In this document: positions 19,485-30,160 of the stretch, one piece after another
Layout of the letters: each line of letters starts with the position of its first letter
How positions within the stretch are numbered: position 1 is the stretch's first letter
Origin: Petaurus breviceps papuanus
Lineage: Eukaryota; Chordata; Mammalia; Diprotodontia; Petauridae
Direction: 5' to 3'
DNA: 64,000 nt
NCBI GenBank assembly: GCA_028583685.1
Contig: JAMXIF010000022.1
Span: 5,312,123-5,376,122 of the forward strand
Made by a program: the position numbers and the translations under genes
Notes under the pieces: model-generated
What the model was told of the DNA's origin: nothing
Database searches by the model: none
Seen by the model: only the letters and a program-made list of their open reading frames with translations

Positions 19485-19679
19485 CGTCAAACTCAGATAG
19501 AAATGGGGGCTGCTAATCTGCACATAAGGATCCCTGTGTGTAGAATGATGACCCATTTACAAAATGTAATATAACCTATACTGTATGATATTTTTATTTA
19601 TTTTGGTAAATATTTCCCAATTTTAGTTAGGTTCTGCTGCCCACAGGAGTGTTGTGGGCTGCATTTGTTTGACCTCTGG
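19479..19679 (+). mobile_element. Non-autonomous hAT-like element, type A, best copy
   Basis: Starts CAGGGGCGTCAAACTCAGAT and ends TTTGTTTGACCTCTGG, imperfect inverted termini. The flanks TCTAAAGC / CCTAGAGC resemble a diverged 8-bp hAT target duplication. Confidence 0.7.
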
Positions 19680-19819
19680 CCTAGAGCACAGAGAAGTTAG
19701 GTGATTCATCAGGAGTCACACAGCTAGCCTGTACCAAGATTGAGAAAGTTAGCTCTCTATTTCCTGCCCCTGCTACTCCAAACTACCTCGTCTGGTAATA
19801 TGTCCTGAAATAACAACAA

Positions 19820-20215
19820 CAAGTGAGCTATGTGTTTAAAGATTTTTATAGCCACATTACATGTAACTGCAGGGGTAAAAAAAAACAACAACAAAAAAAC
19901 AAAAGCTAGAAACAACTTACATGTCCAACAATAGGGGAATGGTTAAGTAAATTGTTCACATTAATGTAATGGAATTCTATAAACCAACTAAGGCTGTCAA
20001 TTATAAGGAATACAAAGAAATCTGGAAAGATCCTTAGGAAATAATGTAGAGCAAGAAAAACAACCAGAAAAATGGAGTACACCCTAACTATAACCATGTA
20101 AGAAAAAAATCAATGAGAATGAATGGACAAAGAATCCTGATAAGGTCTTAGAGGGAGTACCTGAAGAAAAAATGGTTATACTTTCTTTGTTGAAATCCTA
20201 ATGGAAATAATGAAC
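19820..20215 (+). mobile_element. Old L1 3' fragment
   Basis: 'gaaacaacttacatgtccaacaataggggaatggttaagtaaattg' and 'taatggaattctataaacc..' recall the L1 ORF2 C-terminal codons and 3' end. Strongly decayed. Confidence 0.5.
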
Positions 20216-20439
20216 AAGGTGGTGGGGGGCACTGAACCTGTGACCTCACTGACATAGGGAGCTCCCAGTGAGAACGCTCAATCTTCCATTGAAAACAGTA
20301 AGTATTCTGCAATTTCTAGATTCAGAGAGTTACCTGGGTCCTGAAAAGTTTGGTCAGGGTCTGGAAATCAGTATGAATCAGTCAGGACTTGAAATGAGGT
20401 GCTCCTGATTCTGAGGCCAACCTTCATATCCACTCTATC

Positions 20440-20795
20440 AGAGATCTTAATCTGGGATTAAAGAACTTTTTATTTTTAAATTTTATTTTAAAAAATGGGT
20501 GGTTTTTTTTGCCTTTTGGAGGGAAATTGGGGTTAAGTAACTTGCCCAAGGTTACACAGCTAGTTTATTTGTGTTAAGTGTCTGAGGCCAGAACCGAACT
20601 CAGGTCCTCCTGACTCTGGGGCCATCACTTTACTCACTGTGCCACCTAGCCGCCCTAAAAAATGTTTTGATAGCTATATTTCTATGTAATTTGTTTCCTT
20701 GATAATTCTAGGTATTTTATTGTAAGCATTTAGGTTTCACTAGACTGACAAAAGAACCCATAAAATACACAAAAAATTAAGAGCTCCTGTACTAT
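20440..20795. mobile_element. DNA-transposon relic split by a SINE
   Basis: Left 'gatcttaatctgggattaaagaacttttt', right 'aaaaaatgttttgatagctatatttctatgtaatttgtttcctt' and 'tcactagactgacaaaagaaccca', resembling a widespread mammalian hAT-type element ending near 'aagagctcctg'. TAAAAAATG flanks the SINE. Confidence 0.5.
20498..20656 (-). mobile_element. A-tailed marsupial SINE
   Basis: T-run and 'ggggttaagtaacttgcccaaggttacacagctag', 'gaactcaggtcctcctgactctggggcc' to '..gtGCCACCTAGCCGCCC'. TAAAAAATG flanks both sides. Confidence 0.85.
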
Positions 20796-20799
20796 ATTC

Positions 20800-21900
20800 T
20801 TTAAATAATTGGTTGTAATGATGTCAATGTTAAGTTTTTAATAAAAATTGTTAAATATAACATACATAATAAGAAAATATATAACAAATATGTAATAAAA
20901 TAAATTTAACAGATGTATAATAAAATTTAACATTGATAAAATATTTACTTTTAAAATTTTGATACATTACAGTGTCAAAGTCTGCAGAGATAAAAAAAAT
21001 AAACATGAAGACTGAGAAAAGGCCATTAGATTTGGAAAGTAAGAAATCACTGGTAACTTTGGAGAGAGTACTTTCAGTGGAATGATGAGGTCAGAAGCAA
21101 GAATGCAGAGAGTTAAAAAGAGGGTGAGAGAAAAGGAAGTGAAGGCACTAATGTAGATGGCCTTCCCAAGGAATTTAGCTATGAAAGGGAGGAGAGATAT
21201 TTAGGACAATAGCTAGCAGGGATAAGGAATCAAGGATCCCCCTCAACTGGAGGCCCCTTAGGGGGCCTGCCAACTTTCACAATCTCTGTACTTGCTTTTC
21301 TTCCCAAAAGGAAGCTTCTATCCAAGATGCTGAACAAGTGGTTACCCATCCTCCATTTGAAGATTTCTCTAGGGAATTAGACTATTTTTTTTATCATTTC
21401 ACCAAAGCACAAAATTTAAGCACCATTCATTGTCTAATATGTGACCTACCTGAGTAGAATTGTCCTCTAGAAACATGCATTATTTTACTATTTTTATTTT
21501 GGATGTGTTTGTAAGAAAGTCACATTTTTTGTAGTCACATTTTTGCTTTGGACTCAACAACAAATGAATAGGTCCATTCATCTTAGCTCTCTTGCTTTTG
21601 TTTCATGAGTTTTCTTATTTTCTTTCTTTTTTTTTCTTTTTTCCTTCCTTTCTCTTTCTTTATTGTTTTTTCTTCCTTCCTTTTAAAATTTACTTTCTAA
21701 AAATGTTATATCCCAAAGTCAAATCATTTTTAGATTATATACTCTTCTGTGCCCTAGGTTGGTCTCTAAGATTTCCTACTAAGAAATCACTGATTTAACT
21801 CCACCCCTCAACAAACAAACCCCAAACACTTCATTAAGATCTTATTTAGAATAGATTATATATTCTACTACCTCTGTTAGTCCATATAATCACGAAGTGA
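20800..21900. other. AT-rich stretch, nothing recognised
   Basis: Contains T-rich tracts (21610-21690). A 68-codon open frame at 21592 is mostly F/L/S from poly-T, so it is not a gene. Confidence 0.4.
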
Positions 21901-21904
21901 CTAT

Positions 21905-21999
21905 ATTCTATCTTTTTCCCTTCCTCCCTCTCCTCTCCTCCCCTCCCCTCCTATATCCTTCCCTCTCCTCCTCTCCCCTCTCCTTCCCCCTCCCCTCAT

Positions 22000-22052
<53 letters not shown>

Positions 22053-22063
22053 TCTCTCTTTAA
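21905..22063. repeat. Polypyrimidine tract with (TC)n core
   Basis: C/T-only sequence with (TC) repeats at about 22008-22052. It is a mirror-symmetric purine/pyrimidine tract. Confidence 0.85.
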
Positions 22064-22094
22064 AAATAACTGAATGACAAAAAATGTATACAAG

Positions 22095-22325
22095 GCAGAT
22101 ATCTAGGCACTAGAGTGGATAGAGACCAGATAGAACACCTGAGTTTGAATCTGGCCTCAGATACTTACTAGTTGTGTGACCCTGGGCAGGGTCATCCTGT
22201 TTGCCTCAGTTTCCTCATCTGCAAAATGAGCTAGAGAAGGAAATGGCAAACCACTCCAGTATCTCTGCCAAGAAAACCCAAAATGGGGTCATGAAGAATC
22301 AGACATAACTGAGCAACAACAAATA
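22095..22325 (+). mobile_element. MAR1-type CORE-SINE (duplication copy B)
   Basis: The head (AAGGCAGATATCTAGGCACT) differs from copy A, but from about 22164 onward it is near-identical to copy A, suggesting an exchange point inside the SINE. Confidence 0.75.
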
Positions 22326-22514
22326 ACAATATATTTTTGGACAGAAATCTGGCAGTCCCCATAAAAATTAGAAAAAATAATCCCATCCTGTGAAGGTAGG
22401 GAATAGGAGCATGTTAACACTGGTATGAAAAACTCCCAGGTGAGGAAATTCCCTCTACCCAGGTGGGTGGGAAGCTCCTCTGCAACTCAGAGTCTTAGCT
22501 ATCTAAAGCAGGGG
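22164..22514 (+). repeat. Duplicated block, copy B
   Basis: Near-copy of 19126-19484. It stops at ATCTAAAGCAGGGG and passes straight into a TCTCTG microsatellite, whereas copy A continues into the hAT-like element. Confidence 0.9.
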
Positions 22515-22690
22515 TCTCTCTCTCTCTCTGTCTGTCTCTGTCTCTCTGTGTCTCTCTGTCTCTGTCTCTGCTTCTCTGCTTCTCTCTGTCTCTGTCTCTC
22601 TCTCTCTGTCTCTGTCTCTCTCTCTCTCTCTCTCTGTCTCTGTCTCTCTGTCTGTCTCTCTCTCTCTTCCCCCTCTCACTCTCTCTTTCA
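22515..22690. repeat. (TCTCTG)n-type microsatellite
   Basis: Compound TCTC / TCTG repeat of about 170 bp. Both-strand open frames are repeat artefacts. Confidence 0.9.
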
Positions 22691-22701
22691 TTTTTCCCTC
22701 T

Positions 22702-22978
22702 TCTACAGTTTGGAACTGTAGGAACTACTCACATGCTCAATCTGACTGCTGATTAGCAGGGGAACTTTGTCCTTTCTTGGTTTTCTCTTTCTTGGGCAAC
22801 TTGATCTCCCAACCTCCATCCCACTACTCCCCAAAGGTTACCATATTAATGCCAAATTTAGTGTGCATACCTGGGTGGCATAATTTACTGAAGCACAAAA
22901 CTTCTAAATTCAAGGGGTCTGCTAGCCTCAGCTTCCCAGATAGCTAAGATTAGGGGTATATGCCACCATGCCTGGCTG
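22702..22978 (-). pseudogene. RN7SL: 7SL (SRP) RNA pseudogene
   Basis: On the minus strand the sequence opens GCCAGGCATGGTGGCATATA, continues 'cttagctatctgggaagctgaggct', then Alu-domain-like loops and 'actaaatttggcattaatatgg', and the S-domain phrase 'aagttgcccaagaaag..'. It also holds '..tcccctgctaatcagcagtc' and 'gtgagtagttcctac'. That is the 7SL order from 5' Alu domain through S domain to the 3' Alu domain, nearly full length (about 277 nt). Divergence is large (roughly a quarter of positions), so it is an old retrocopy and not a functional gene. Unlike Alu, the S domain is retained. Confidence 0.8.
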
Positions 22979-23034
22979 AACCTTTCCCACAGAACTACAG
23001 AATCTCTGTCATATAATTGACTAGCTCTTTCCAA

Positions 23035-23540
23035 GTTTCCTATTACCTGTACATTTGATGAGCATGTCATTTGTGTTTTTATCTAAGTCACTGATAAAAT
23101 TGTTGAACAGCATAAAGGTAAAGACAGATCCTTGAGTTACCTGATAGAGAACTCCCACCAAGTAGCACTAATAATGACATTGATCCATTAATGACTACTC
23201 ATTGATTCAGGTCATTCTATCAATTCCAAATCCACTAAAATGTGAATCATTTATACCACATCCTTCCTTCTTGTCCATAAGGATAGCATGAAAGATATTG
23301 TCAAATGCTCTACCAAAATTCCAGTATACAATACATGACCTTCATTTAACCTTCCAGACTAGTTATCCTGTTAAAAGAGGAAATTAGTCTGCTAAAACTA
23401 TACTGTCTTTTAATTATCACCACTTCCCTTTTTAAATGCTCATAAACCATCTATTTAATAATACATTCTAGAATTTTAGGCTCTGTCCTTGGTAATTTTT
23501 TATTTCCTCTGTTTACTCTCTCTTGCTTGGTGATCATTTT
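23035..23540 (-). mobile_element. L3/CR1 LINE (antisense), part 1
   Basis: 'gagcatgtcatttgtgtttttatctaagtcactgataaaattgttgaacagc', 'gacattgatccattaatgactactc' and 'agatattgtcaaatgctctaccaaaattccag' match the antisense L3 RT region. Interrupted by an L2 fragment and resumed at about 24200. Confidence 0.75.
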
Positions 23541-24190
23541 TTTGGGTTCAGTTATCTCTATGCAGATGACTCCTAAATCTACACAGACCACTCTCATTCC
23601 TGAGTTGCTGTCCTAGATCACAAACTGCCTATTGGATATCTCCACCTGAACATGCCATAGGCATCTCAAACTCAACAAGTCCAAAGAGAACTCATCTTTT
23701 CCTTGAACCCACCCTTGAACCCTTCCTAACTTACCTATTTCTGTAGGGGCTCCCACCATCCTTCCAGTCACTTAGGTTTGTAACCTCTCAATAATCTTTA
23801 ACTCTTCTTTCTCCCTCACCCCACAATAGCCAATTAGCTCCCACATCTCATCAATTCTACCTCCAAAACATCTCACATCTCTCCCCTTCTCTCTACTCAC
23901 ATGACCACCACCCTAGTCCAGGTCCTCATCATCCCTTTCATTTACCGCTACAATAACCCCCTAATTAGTTTCTTGGCTTTTAGACTTTCCTGTGGCTCTC
24001 CTTTCTTCAACCCACTGATCATGAAGCTAACAGTGGCTCCCTCTTACCTCTAGGATAAAATACTAAGTTCTCTGTTTGGCATTTAAAGATTGCTATGACC
24101 TGGCCTCCAAACTATTTTTCCAGGCTTATTCCATATTACACACATTCAACATTTCTACCAAACTGACATACAAAGTTAGGGCTTTGTTAA
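23540..24190 (+). mobile_element. L2 LINE fragment
   Basis: 'ttcagttatctctatgcagatgactcc', 'tgcctattggatatctccacctgaa', 'atctcaaactcaacaagtccaa', 'caccaccctagtccaggtcctcatcatc' and 'taggataaaatactaagttct' are L2 ORF2 C-terminal landmarks in order. It lies inside an antisense L3. Confidence 0.8.
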
Positions 24191-24194
24191 GTTA

Positions 24195-24760
24195 AATGCC
24201 TGATGAATTAAATGTTATTTACTTTACTTGCTAGAAACCTAATTGAAATTCACCAGCATATAGCTTACAGAGTTTCCTTCTTGAAATTTAGGGTAACCTT
24301 TGCTGAGCCCATCTTTTCTCAACTCTAGTGTCCTCCATGATTTTTAAAGATCACCAAGAACAACTCAATAATCATATCCACTGCCAGCCCTTTCAGTGTC
24401 CTGAGTTGTAATTCACCTAGGCCTGATGTCTTGAATTTATCAAGGATAGTGAGGTACTCTCTTCATGTCTCTGTACTTACCTTGGGTATCAATTCCTAAT
24501 TGGTCATTTTTGTTCTACCCTTTCTAGGTCACTCTCTTTGGCAGAGAAGACAAAAAGTCAAATAAAAGTTAAATAATTCCGCTTTCCATTGTTAATTGTC
24601 ACCATCCCATCCACTCTCCAAAGCAGTTCTATCTATTCCTTCTTTGAACTTCCTTTTACCTCCAACATAGCTAAAAACAATGTATCTTCACCAATCTTAG
24701 CTTGGTTCAAGTTTTCATGCCCCAGACACTGATCTAAGGAGATGATTCTACTCTTCTGTA
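24195..24760 (-). mobile_element. L3/CR1 LINE (antisense), part 2
   Basis: 'agttgtaattcacctaggcctgatgtcttgaatttatcaagg', 'tatcaattcctaattggtcatttttgttctaccct', 'ctttggcagagaagac' and 'aacatagctaaaaacaatg' continue the L3 ORF2 antisense upstream of part 1. Confidence 0.75.
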
Positions 24761-24804
24761 TTCATCTGTTACCTGTCCTTGCTTCTATCCTCTGTATGTC
24801 TCAG

Positions 24805-25245
24805 TGTATTGCCAATGTAACATTCACAGTATCGACAGTGACTATGAATATACCAGTGTAATTCTGAATCACAAAATATAACAGACTCTCCATATATAAG
24901 GCAGAAGCAAAACATTTATTCAAGTACCAGAGAGCCAAATCCCCAAACCAGAGAACAGAATTCATCACAGCAACAAAGAAATCTATACACAATAACACTT
25001 CAGAGAGCAGCACCAATCCAAAGCCTTCCCACAAACAAACACTTACAAGCCTAGCTGTCTCCTTGCCTGTAATCTCTCTCTCTCCTCCCTCTGTTCTAAC
25101 TGCTTTGTCTCCCAGTTTCCTCCAGGCTCTGCTCCACCCTTCCTACTCTACCTGTTCAGCAAACTCCTCCCAGCACAGGCTGTATGTGATTACATTCAGC
25201 CTATTAAGGGGCAGGAAAGGTCTTCAAATTCCCATTCCCATTACA
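24805..25245 (-). mobile_element. Solo LTR (endogenous retrovirus fossil)
   Basis: 441 bp, ends TG...CA, flanked by a perfect 5-bp target duplication CTCAG (24800-24804, 25246-25250). On the minus strand it starts TGTAATGGGAATGGGAATTT and carries a polyadenylation signal AATAAA near 24915. Its U3 shares 'aggctgaatgt..tcaca..agcctgtg' with the LTR at 26855, so the two are related. No internal retroviral genes adjoin. A 5-bp duplication would fit a class III-like or similar ERV, but the family is unassigned. Confidence 0.82.
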
Positions 25246-25289
25246 CTCAGTACATTGTGATATATAAAAAGTTTGAGAAACATAGTTTT

Positions 25290-25756
25290 TGGGTAACTAA
25301 TGATTTTATTAATCATGCTAGTGGATAAATGATAAAAAGGGTCAGTGGAACTCTCAAATGCCAAAGACCCCTCATGGAACCCACTCAACACTTATATACT
25401 CTTGGAAGAGTTGGTTTTCCGGAGGGTGGCAATCAACTCTTATTGGTTAACAAGTAATGAGAGAATGAATATTATAATGAGAGGTGGGGTTATTCTAATG
25501 AGGGTCTAGGAGACACGACTTTGATCACTCAGTCTTGCTCAAAGAGACTTATCTATGCTAATTTTAGCCCATCTAGGGTAATTTAGACAAAAGAGGGAAT
25601 CCACTTTTACCCAGACCTGTATGAGTAAAACGCAATGGGCTGGAATCCATCAATTCACCTAACCTAGTTTTCATGGTTGAGTGGGGTCTGAACAAGATTG
25701 AGGAGAATTTTAAAGAATAAGGAAATAGGAAGGGGAAAAAATCCTGGATCTCCCCA
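25290..25756 (-). mobile_element. Solo LTR, different family (fossil)
   Basis: The ends TGGG...CCCA form short inverted termini, with ATAGT just outside the left end and at the right end. On the minus strand AGTATATAAG (near 25390-25400) lies upstream of AATAAA (near 25303-25312), which is the usual promoter-to-polyA layout of an LTR. No internal sequence is seen. It lies only 45 bp from the LTR at 24805. Confidence 0.6.
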
Positions 25757-26044
25757 ATAGTAAAAGATTATTAATATAAGAGAGAAATAATAATTTCTTT
25801 CAACATCTATATGAATTGACTTATATTATTCATCAAAATCATTGCTCTTGTGTCTCTAGAGTTTCATTCTTGAAAATTTCTATTTCTATTTCTTCTTGAG
25901 TCAACTTCCCTGTAGTTTTAGGTCATGGATTGCTATATAGTAATTTAACTGAACTAGACCCATGATTTCATTGATTGACATTGAATTCCCAATGAAGAAA
26001 TTCCCTTTACAATGCAGATTTGCACAAATTCTGCAACTTATAGT

Positions 26045-26190
26045 CTTAAGAGTATGGTGTGAGAGTATAAAGAATTTAAGTGATTTGCTCAGGGTCACAT
26101 AGCCAATATATGTCAGAATCAGGACTTGAACCCAAATCTTTCTGAACCTAAAGTAACTCTCTTTTCACTATGCCATGCAACATCTCAGTA
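26045..26190 (-). mobile_element. MIR fragment
   Basis: 'aatttaagtgatttgctcagggtcacatagcc', 'aggacttgaacccaaatctttctgaacc', 'cactatgcca'. Confidence 0.65.
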
Positions 26191-26214
26191 TATAAAGGGC
26201 CACTCCTATTTAAT

Positions 26215-26512
26215 TTCTTTCATTCCTTTTCAGTCTCTTTGGCTGGACCATCCATCATATCATACCCCTAACTATGGCTATACCCAAAGTTCTGTCCTGG
26301 GCCCTGTGTTCTCTCTATAGATACCCTCATCAGCTCACCTGGGTTCAATTGACCCTATACATATACCTCCCACTTCTCTATATCCAGCCCTGTTCTCTCT
26401 TACAATCTCCAGTTCTACACAAACCACAGCTTATAGGACATTTTGAACTGGATGTCCCTTTGGCATCTCAAACTCAATGTAATCTTCCCCTCAAAAATCA
26501 CCTTTCTTAAAT
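26215..26512 (+). mobile_element. L2 LINE, left part
   Basis: 'ttctgtcctgggccctgtgttctc', 'tatccagccctgttctctcttacaatctccag', 'gatgtccctttggcatctcaaactcaatg' are L2 ORF2 landmarks. Continues after the L1 insertion at 29216. Confidence 0.75.
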
Positions 26513-26854
26513 TTCATTTAGAGTTGTTGTAGATATTATAAAATATTTGGGAGTCTGCCTGCCAAAACAAACCCAGGAACTATATGAAACAAATACAGAA
26601 CACTTTTTACACAAATAAAGTCAGATCTAAATAATTGGAAAAACATCAGTTGCTCATGGGTAGGTTGAGCTAATATAAGAAAAATGACAATTCTACCTAA
26701 ATTAATTTACTTGTTCAGTGCCATACTAATCAAACCACCAAAAAAATTTTTATAGAGCTATAAAAAATAATAACCATTCATCTAGAAGAACAAAAGGTCC
26801 AGAATATCAAGGGAATTAATGAAAAGAAATGCTAGGGAAGGTAGCCTAGTCATA

Positions 26855-27479
26855 TGTTATGGGAATGGGAATCTGAAGATCTTCCCTGTCCTTTGGCCCT
26901 TTGATAGTCTTAAGTGACTCTGAGAACCTTCCCTGATTTGAAAATATACTCTGCCCCCTAATAGGCTGAATGTGGTCACATGGAGCCTGTGGCAGGCGGC
27001 TTGTTTTTCAGGAATGCCCACACCTTGTTACTTTGTGATTGGGCAGTGGGTCAAGAGGGCTGTGACATTCTTTGAGCCAGGAGAAGGCTATATATACCCT
27101 GATGTGAGGTTTTGCTTTGGGTCTCATTTTGAGAAAAGTTGTATGATTTGACCAGATGAGACTCTAGGCAGCCATTGAGCCCCCCAGCATTGAAAACCCA
27201 GATGTTGGTGCTTCCCTCTCTGGTAACTGACTAGGTATGGATATAATGGTCAGACAGTGGGAAGCCCTGTCTGCTGATCTGTTTGTCTGCTTGTAACTTC
27301 TTTTTGTATTTTCTGACGTTCAGGGTGCTGACTTTTTCCCCTGAACTAGGTAAATGATATATGTTTGATTGATTAAAGTAAGATCATTAACCCATTTTGA
27401 GTTGCTTTCATTTAGAAAAGCAGATCTAGGAACCTATGCTAGCAGCCATCCTGGGTATACTAGGGTGCTTGCTGCTACA
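26855..27479 (+). mobile_element. Solo LTR inside an L1 (fossil)
   Basis: 625 bp, TGTTATGGG...GCTGCTACA, with target duplication TCATA/CCATA (one difference). U3 TATA-like GGCTATATATACCC near 27089 and polyA signal ATTAAA near 27371 ('gattgattaaagtaag'). It belongs with the LTRs at 42786 and 51962 (shared 'ctgactttttcccctgaac..', 'cattttgagttgctttc', 'gcttgctgctaca'). No internal genes. Confidence 0.88.
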
Positions 27480-28059
27480 CCATACCAGATTTTTAACTGT
27501 ATTATGAAGCAGCAATCATCAAAACTGGTTGGTACTAGTTGAGGAATAGAGTAGTGCATCAGTGGAATAGATTAGGTACACAAGACACAGTAGTTAATGA
27601 CTACAGAAATCTACTGTGTGATAAACCCAAAGAGTCCAGATTCTGGGATAAGAACTCATTATTTGACAAAACCTGCTGAGAAAACTGGAAAATAGCATGG
27701 CAGAAACTAGGCTTAGACCAACATCTTACACTGTGAACCAAAATAAAGTCAAATTGGGTACACAATTTAGATATAAAGGCTTATACTATAAACTGGGAGG
27801 ACAAGAAATAGTTTATCTGTCAGATTTATGGAGAATGGAAGAATTTATGAAAAAACAAGAGATAGAGAACATGAAGTGCAAAATGGATAATTTTGAATAC
27901 ATTAGATTGAATAGTTTTTGCACAAACAAAGCCAATGCAATCAAGATTAGGAGGGAAGCAGAAAACTGGGAAATAATTTTTACAACCAGTGTCTCTGATA
28001 AAGGCCTTCTTTCTAAAATATATAGAGAATTGAATTGAATTTGTAAGAATACAAGTCAT

Positions 28060-28236
28060 GGGGGTGGCTAGGTGGTGCAGTGAGTTGGGCGCCAGCCCTG
28101 GAGTCAGGAGGACCTGAGTTCAGATCCAGCTTCAGACACTTAACACACACACACACACACAAACTAGCCATGTGACCTTGGGCAAGTTACTTAATCCCAA
28201 TCGCCCTCCAAAAAGCAAAAAAAAACAAAAAACAAC
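28060..28236 (+). mobile_element. A-tailed marsupial SINE, young insertion in L1
   Basis: Head GGGGTGGCTAGGTGGTGCAG, a (CA)n patch at 28143-28161, 'gccatgtgaccttgggcaagttac' and an A-rich tail. A perfect 15-bp duplication AAGAATACAAGTCAT flanks it (28045-28059, 28237-28251). Confidence 0.93.
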
Positions 28237-29215
28237 AAGAATACAAGTCATTCCCCAAACGATAAAGGGTCAAAGGATATGAATAGGCAGTTTTCAGATG
28301 AAGAAATTAAAGCTTTCTATAGACATATGAAAAAATGCTCTAAATCACTATTGATTAGAGAAAAGTAAGTCAAAACAATTCTGAGGTATTATATCACACC
28401 TATCAGATTGGCTAACATGACAAAATAGGAACATTATAAATGCTGGAGAAGATGTGGGAAAATTGGGACACTAAGGCATTGTTGGTGGAGTTGTGAATTG
28501 ATCCAAATATTCTGAATAGCAATTTGGAACTATGACCAAAGGGCTATAAAAAAATGCACATACCCTTTTCCCTTGCAATACCACTTCCAGGTCTGTATCC
28601 CACAGAGATCATACAAATGGGAAAAGGACTCATGTGTACAAAAACATTTATAGCAGCTCTTTTTTATGGTGGCAAAGAACTGGAAATCGAGGGGGATGCC
28701 ATTAGTGGGGTAATGACTAAAGAAGTTGTGGTATATGAATGTAATGAAATACTATTGTGCTATAAGAAATGATGAGCAGGCAGACTTCAGAAAACCTGGA
28801 AAGACTTACATGAACTGATGTTTAGTGAAGTGAACAGAACCAGGAGAACATTGTACATAGTAACAGCCACAATATACAATGACTAATTTTGATAGACTTG
28901 TCTCTTCTTAGCAATGCAAGGATCCATGACAATTACAAAGGACTCATGATGGAAAATGCTGTCCACATCCAGAAAAAGAACTATGGAGTCTGAATGCAGA
29001 TTAAAGCACATTATTTGCGCTCTCTCTCTCTTTGTTTCTTCTTTCTTGTGGTTTCTCCCATTGGTTCTAATTCTTCTTTACAATATGACTGATGCGAAAA
29101 TAGCCTATATCAAATTGCACAGTCTTGGGTGTAGGGTAGGGGAGAGATGAGGAAAAAATCTGGAACTTAAAATCTTGTGGAAGTGAATGTTGAGAACTAA
29201 AAATAAATAATTTTT

Positions 29216-29325
29216 TAAAAATCACCTCTCTTTCAAATTTCCCTATTTCAGTTGAGGGCTCCAGTGTCCTTCAATGACCAAGATTTGTAGCCTTAGAATC
29301 ATCCTCAGCAGTGAGAGGGAGAGAA
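29216..29325 (+). mobile_element. L2 LINE, right part
   Basis: 'aaatttccctatttcagttgagggctcc..', 'tgtagccttagaatcatcctcagc' continue the L2 interrupted at 26512. Confidence 0.7.
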
Positions 29326-29329
29326 AAGA

Positions 29330-30155
29330 AATGCTTGTTAGCTGGAAAAAAGCAGACAATTACATTTTAAAAAGTAAACTTAAAAATTAAATTTTAAAAA
29401 TTTAGACTTAACCAAAACATCCTGGAAAAGGAAAGTACCTGGAATGAGGGGGGAGGGAGAGTGAAGTCCCCAGGAAGTTATGACCCTCTTTCAGAGGCAT
29501 AGGCAGTCTTCCTCTTCTACTCTACACCCTAAGGTACTCCAGGCCTCTCTTCCTTGAGGGCCAATCATGGCCTGGCCGCCTCCTAGACAGCTGCTGATCC
29601 TTAGGCTGCAAGGAAGTATAGTTGCTGGCCAGCCCGTCAAGCCCAGGCATCAAGTCATGCTGCAAGGCTCCTGAAGGGCTACTGGTGTCTGTATAGAGTC
29701 TACCCACTTACTGAGTCAGAGACTTCCCTTCCTCCCTACCTGGACTAGAGTTCTCCGTTTGCTCATATCCTCTATCCTCTCTATCATAGGAGAAATCTCA
29801 CAAATGATATTAAATAAATATTAAATTCTAAAAGACACAGAGAGAGAGACTCTATGGAGTTCATTTATAACAATTGCATTCTCTTTTTTTCAACTGGGGA
29901 GAAAATTTTTTAAATTTGAAAACAATGAAATTTAATTAAATTTTAAAAGAAATTCACCATTTAGCTGAACTGCTCCCCAAAGGGTTAGAGCTCTATCTCT
30001 GCCCCATTACCAGGCTCTGCCCCTATCCTACCACTCAGTTCTACCCTGGCTTCCTTTCTTCAGGGAGCACAAGCTCTTTCAGCTACTTGGTAAATTTCCA
30101 TCCATGTCTTGCCAAGCCACCTTTCTGCCCTACCTATTCCTCTGATTCTGGGTCC
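29330..30155. other. Non-coding stretch, nothing recognised
   Basis: No gene or repeat that I can name. Small frames only. Confidence 0.4.
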
Positions 30156-30160
30156 TTGCT

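Larger units (their letters stand above)
26513..29217 (+). mobile_element. 5'-truncated L1 (ORF2 3' part plus 3' UTR)
   Basis: The L1 ORF2 C-terminal region is readable in pieces. 27697-28038 gives an open stretch containing RLNSFCTNKANAIKIRREAE and ISDKGLLSKIY-like sequence (as in L1 ORF2p KLKSFCTAKETTIRV..SDKGLISRIY). The 3' UTR ends 'ttgtggaagtgaatgttgagaactaaaaataaataa'. The insertion duplicates AAAATCACCT-like L2 sequence (near 26492 and 29219). It carries an LTR (26855-27479) and a SINE (28060-28236). Not functional. Confidence 0.88.

Noticed and set aside
22425-22721. 98-codon frame rich in S, L and C
   Set aside because: It is a translation of the TCTCTG microsatellite.
27697-28038. 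113-codon frame as a possible gene
   Set aside because: It is L1 ORF2 C-terminal sequence inside a truncated L1.
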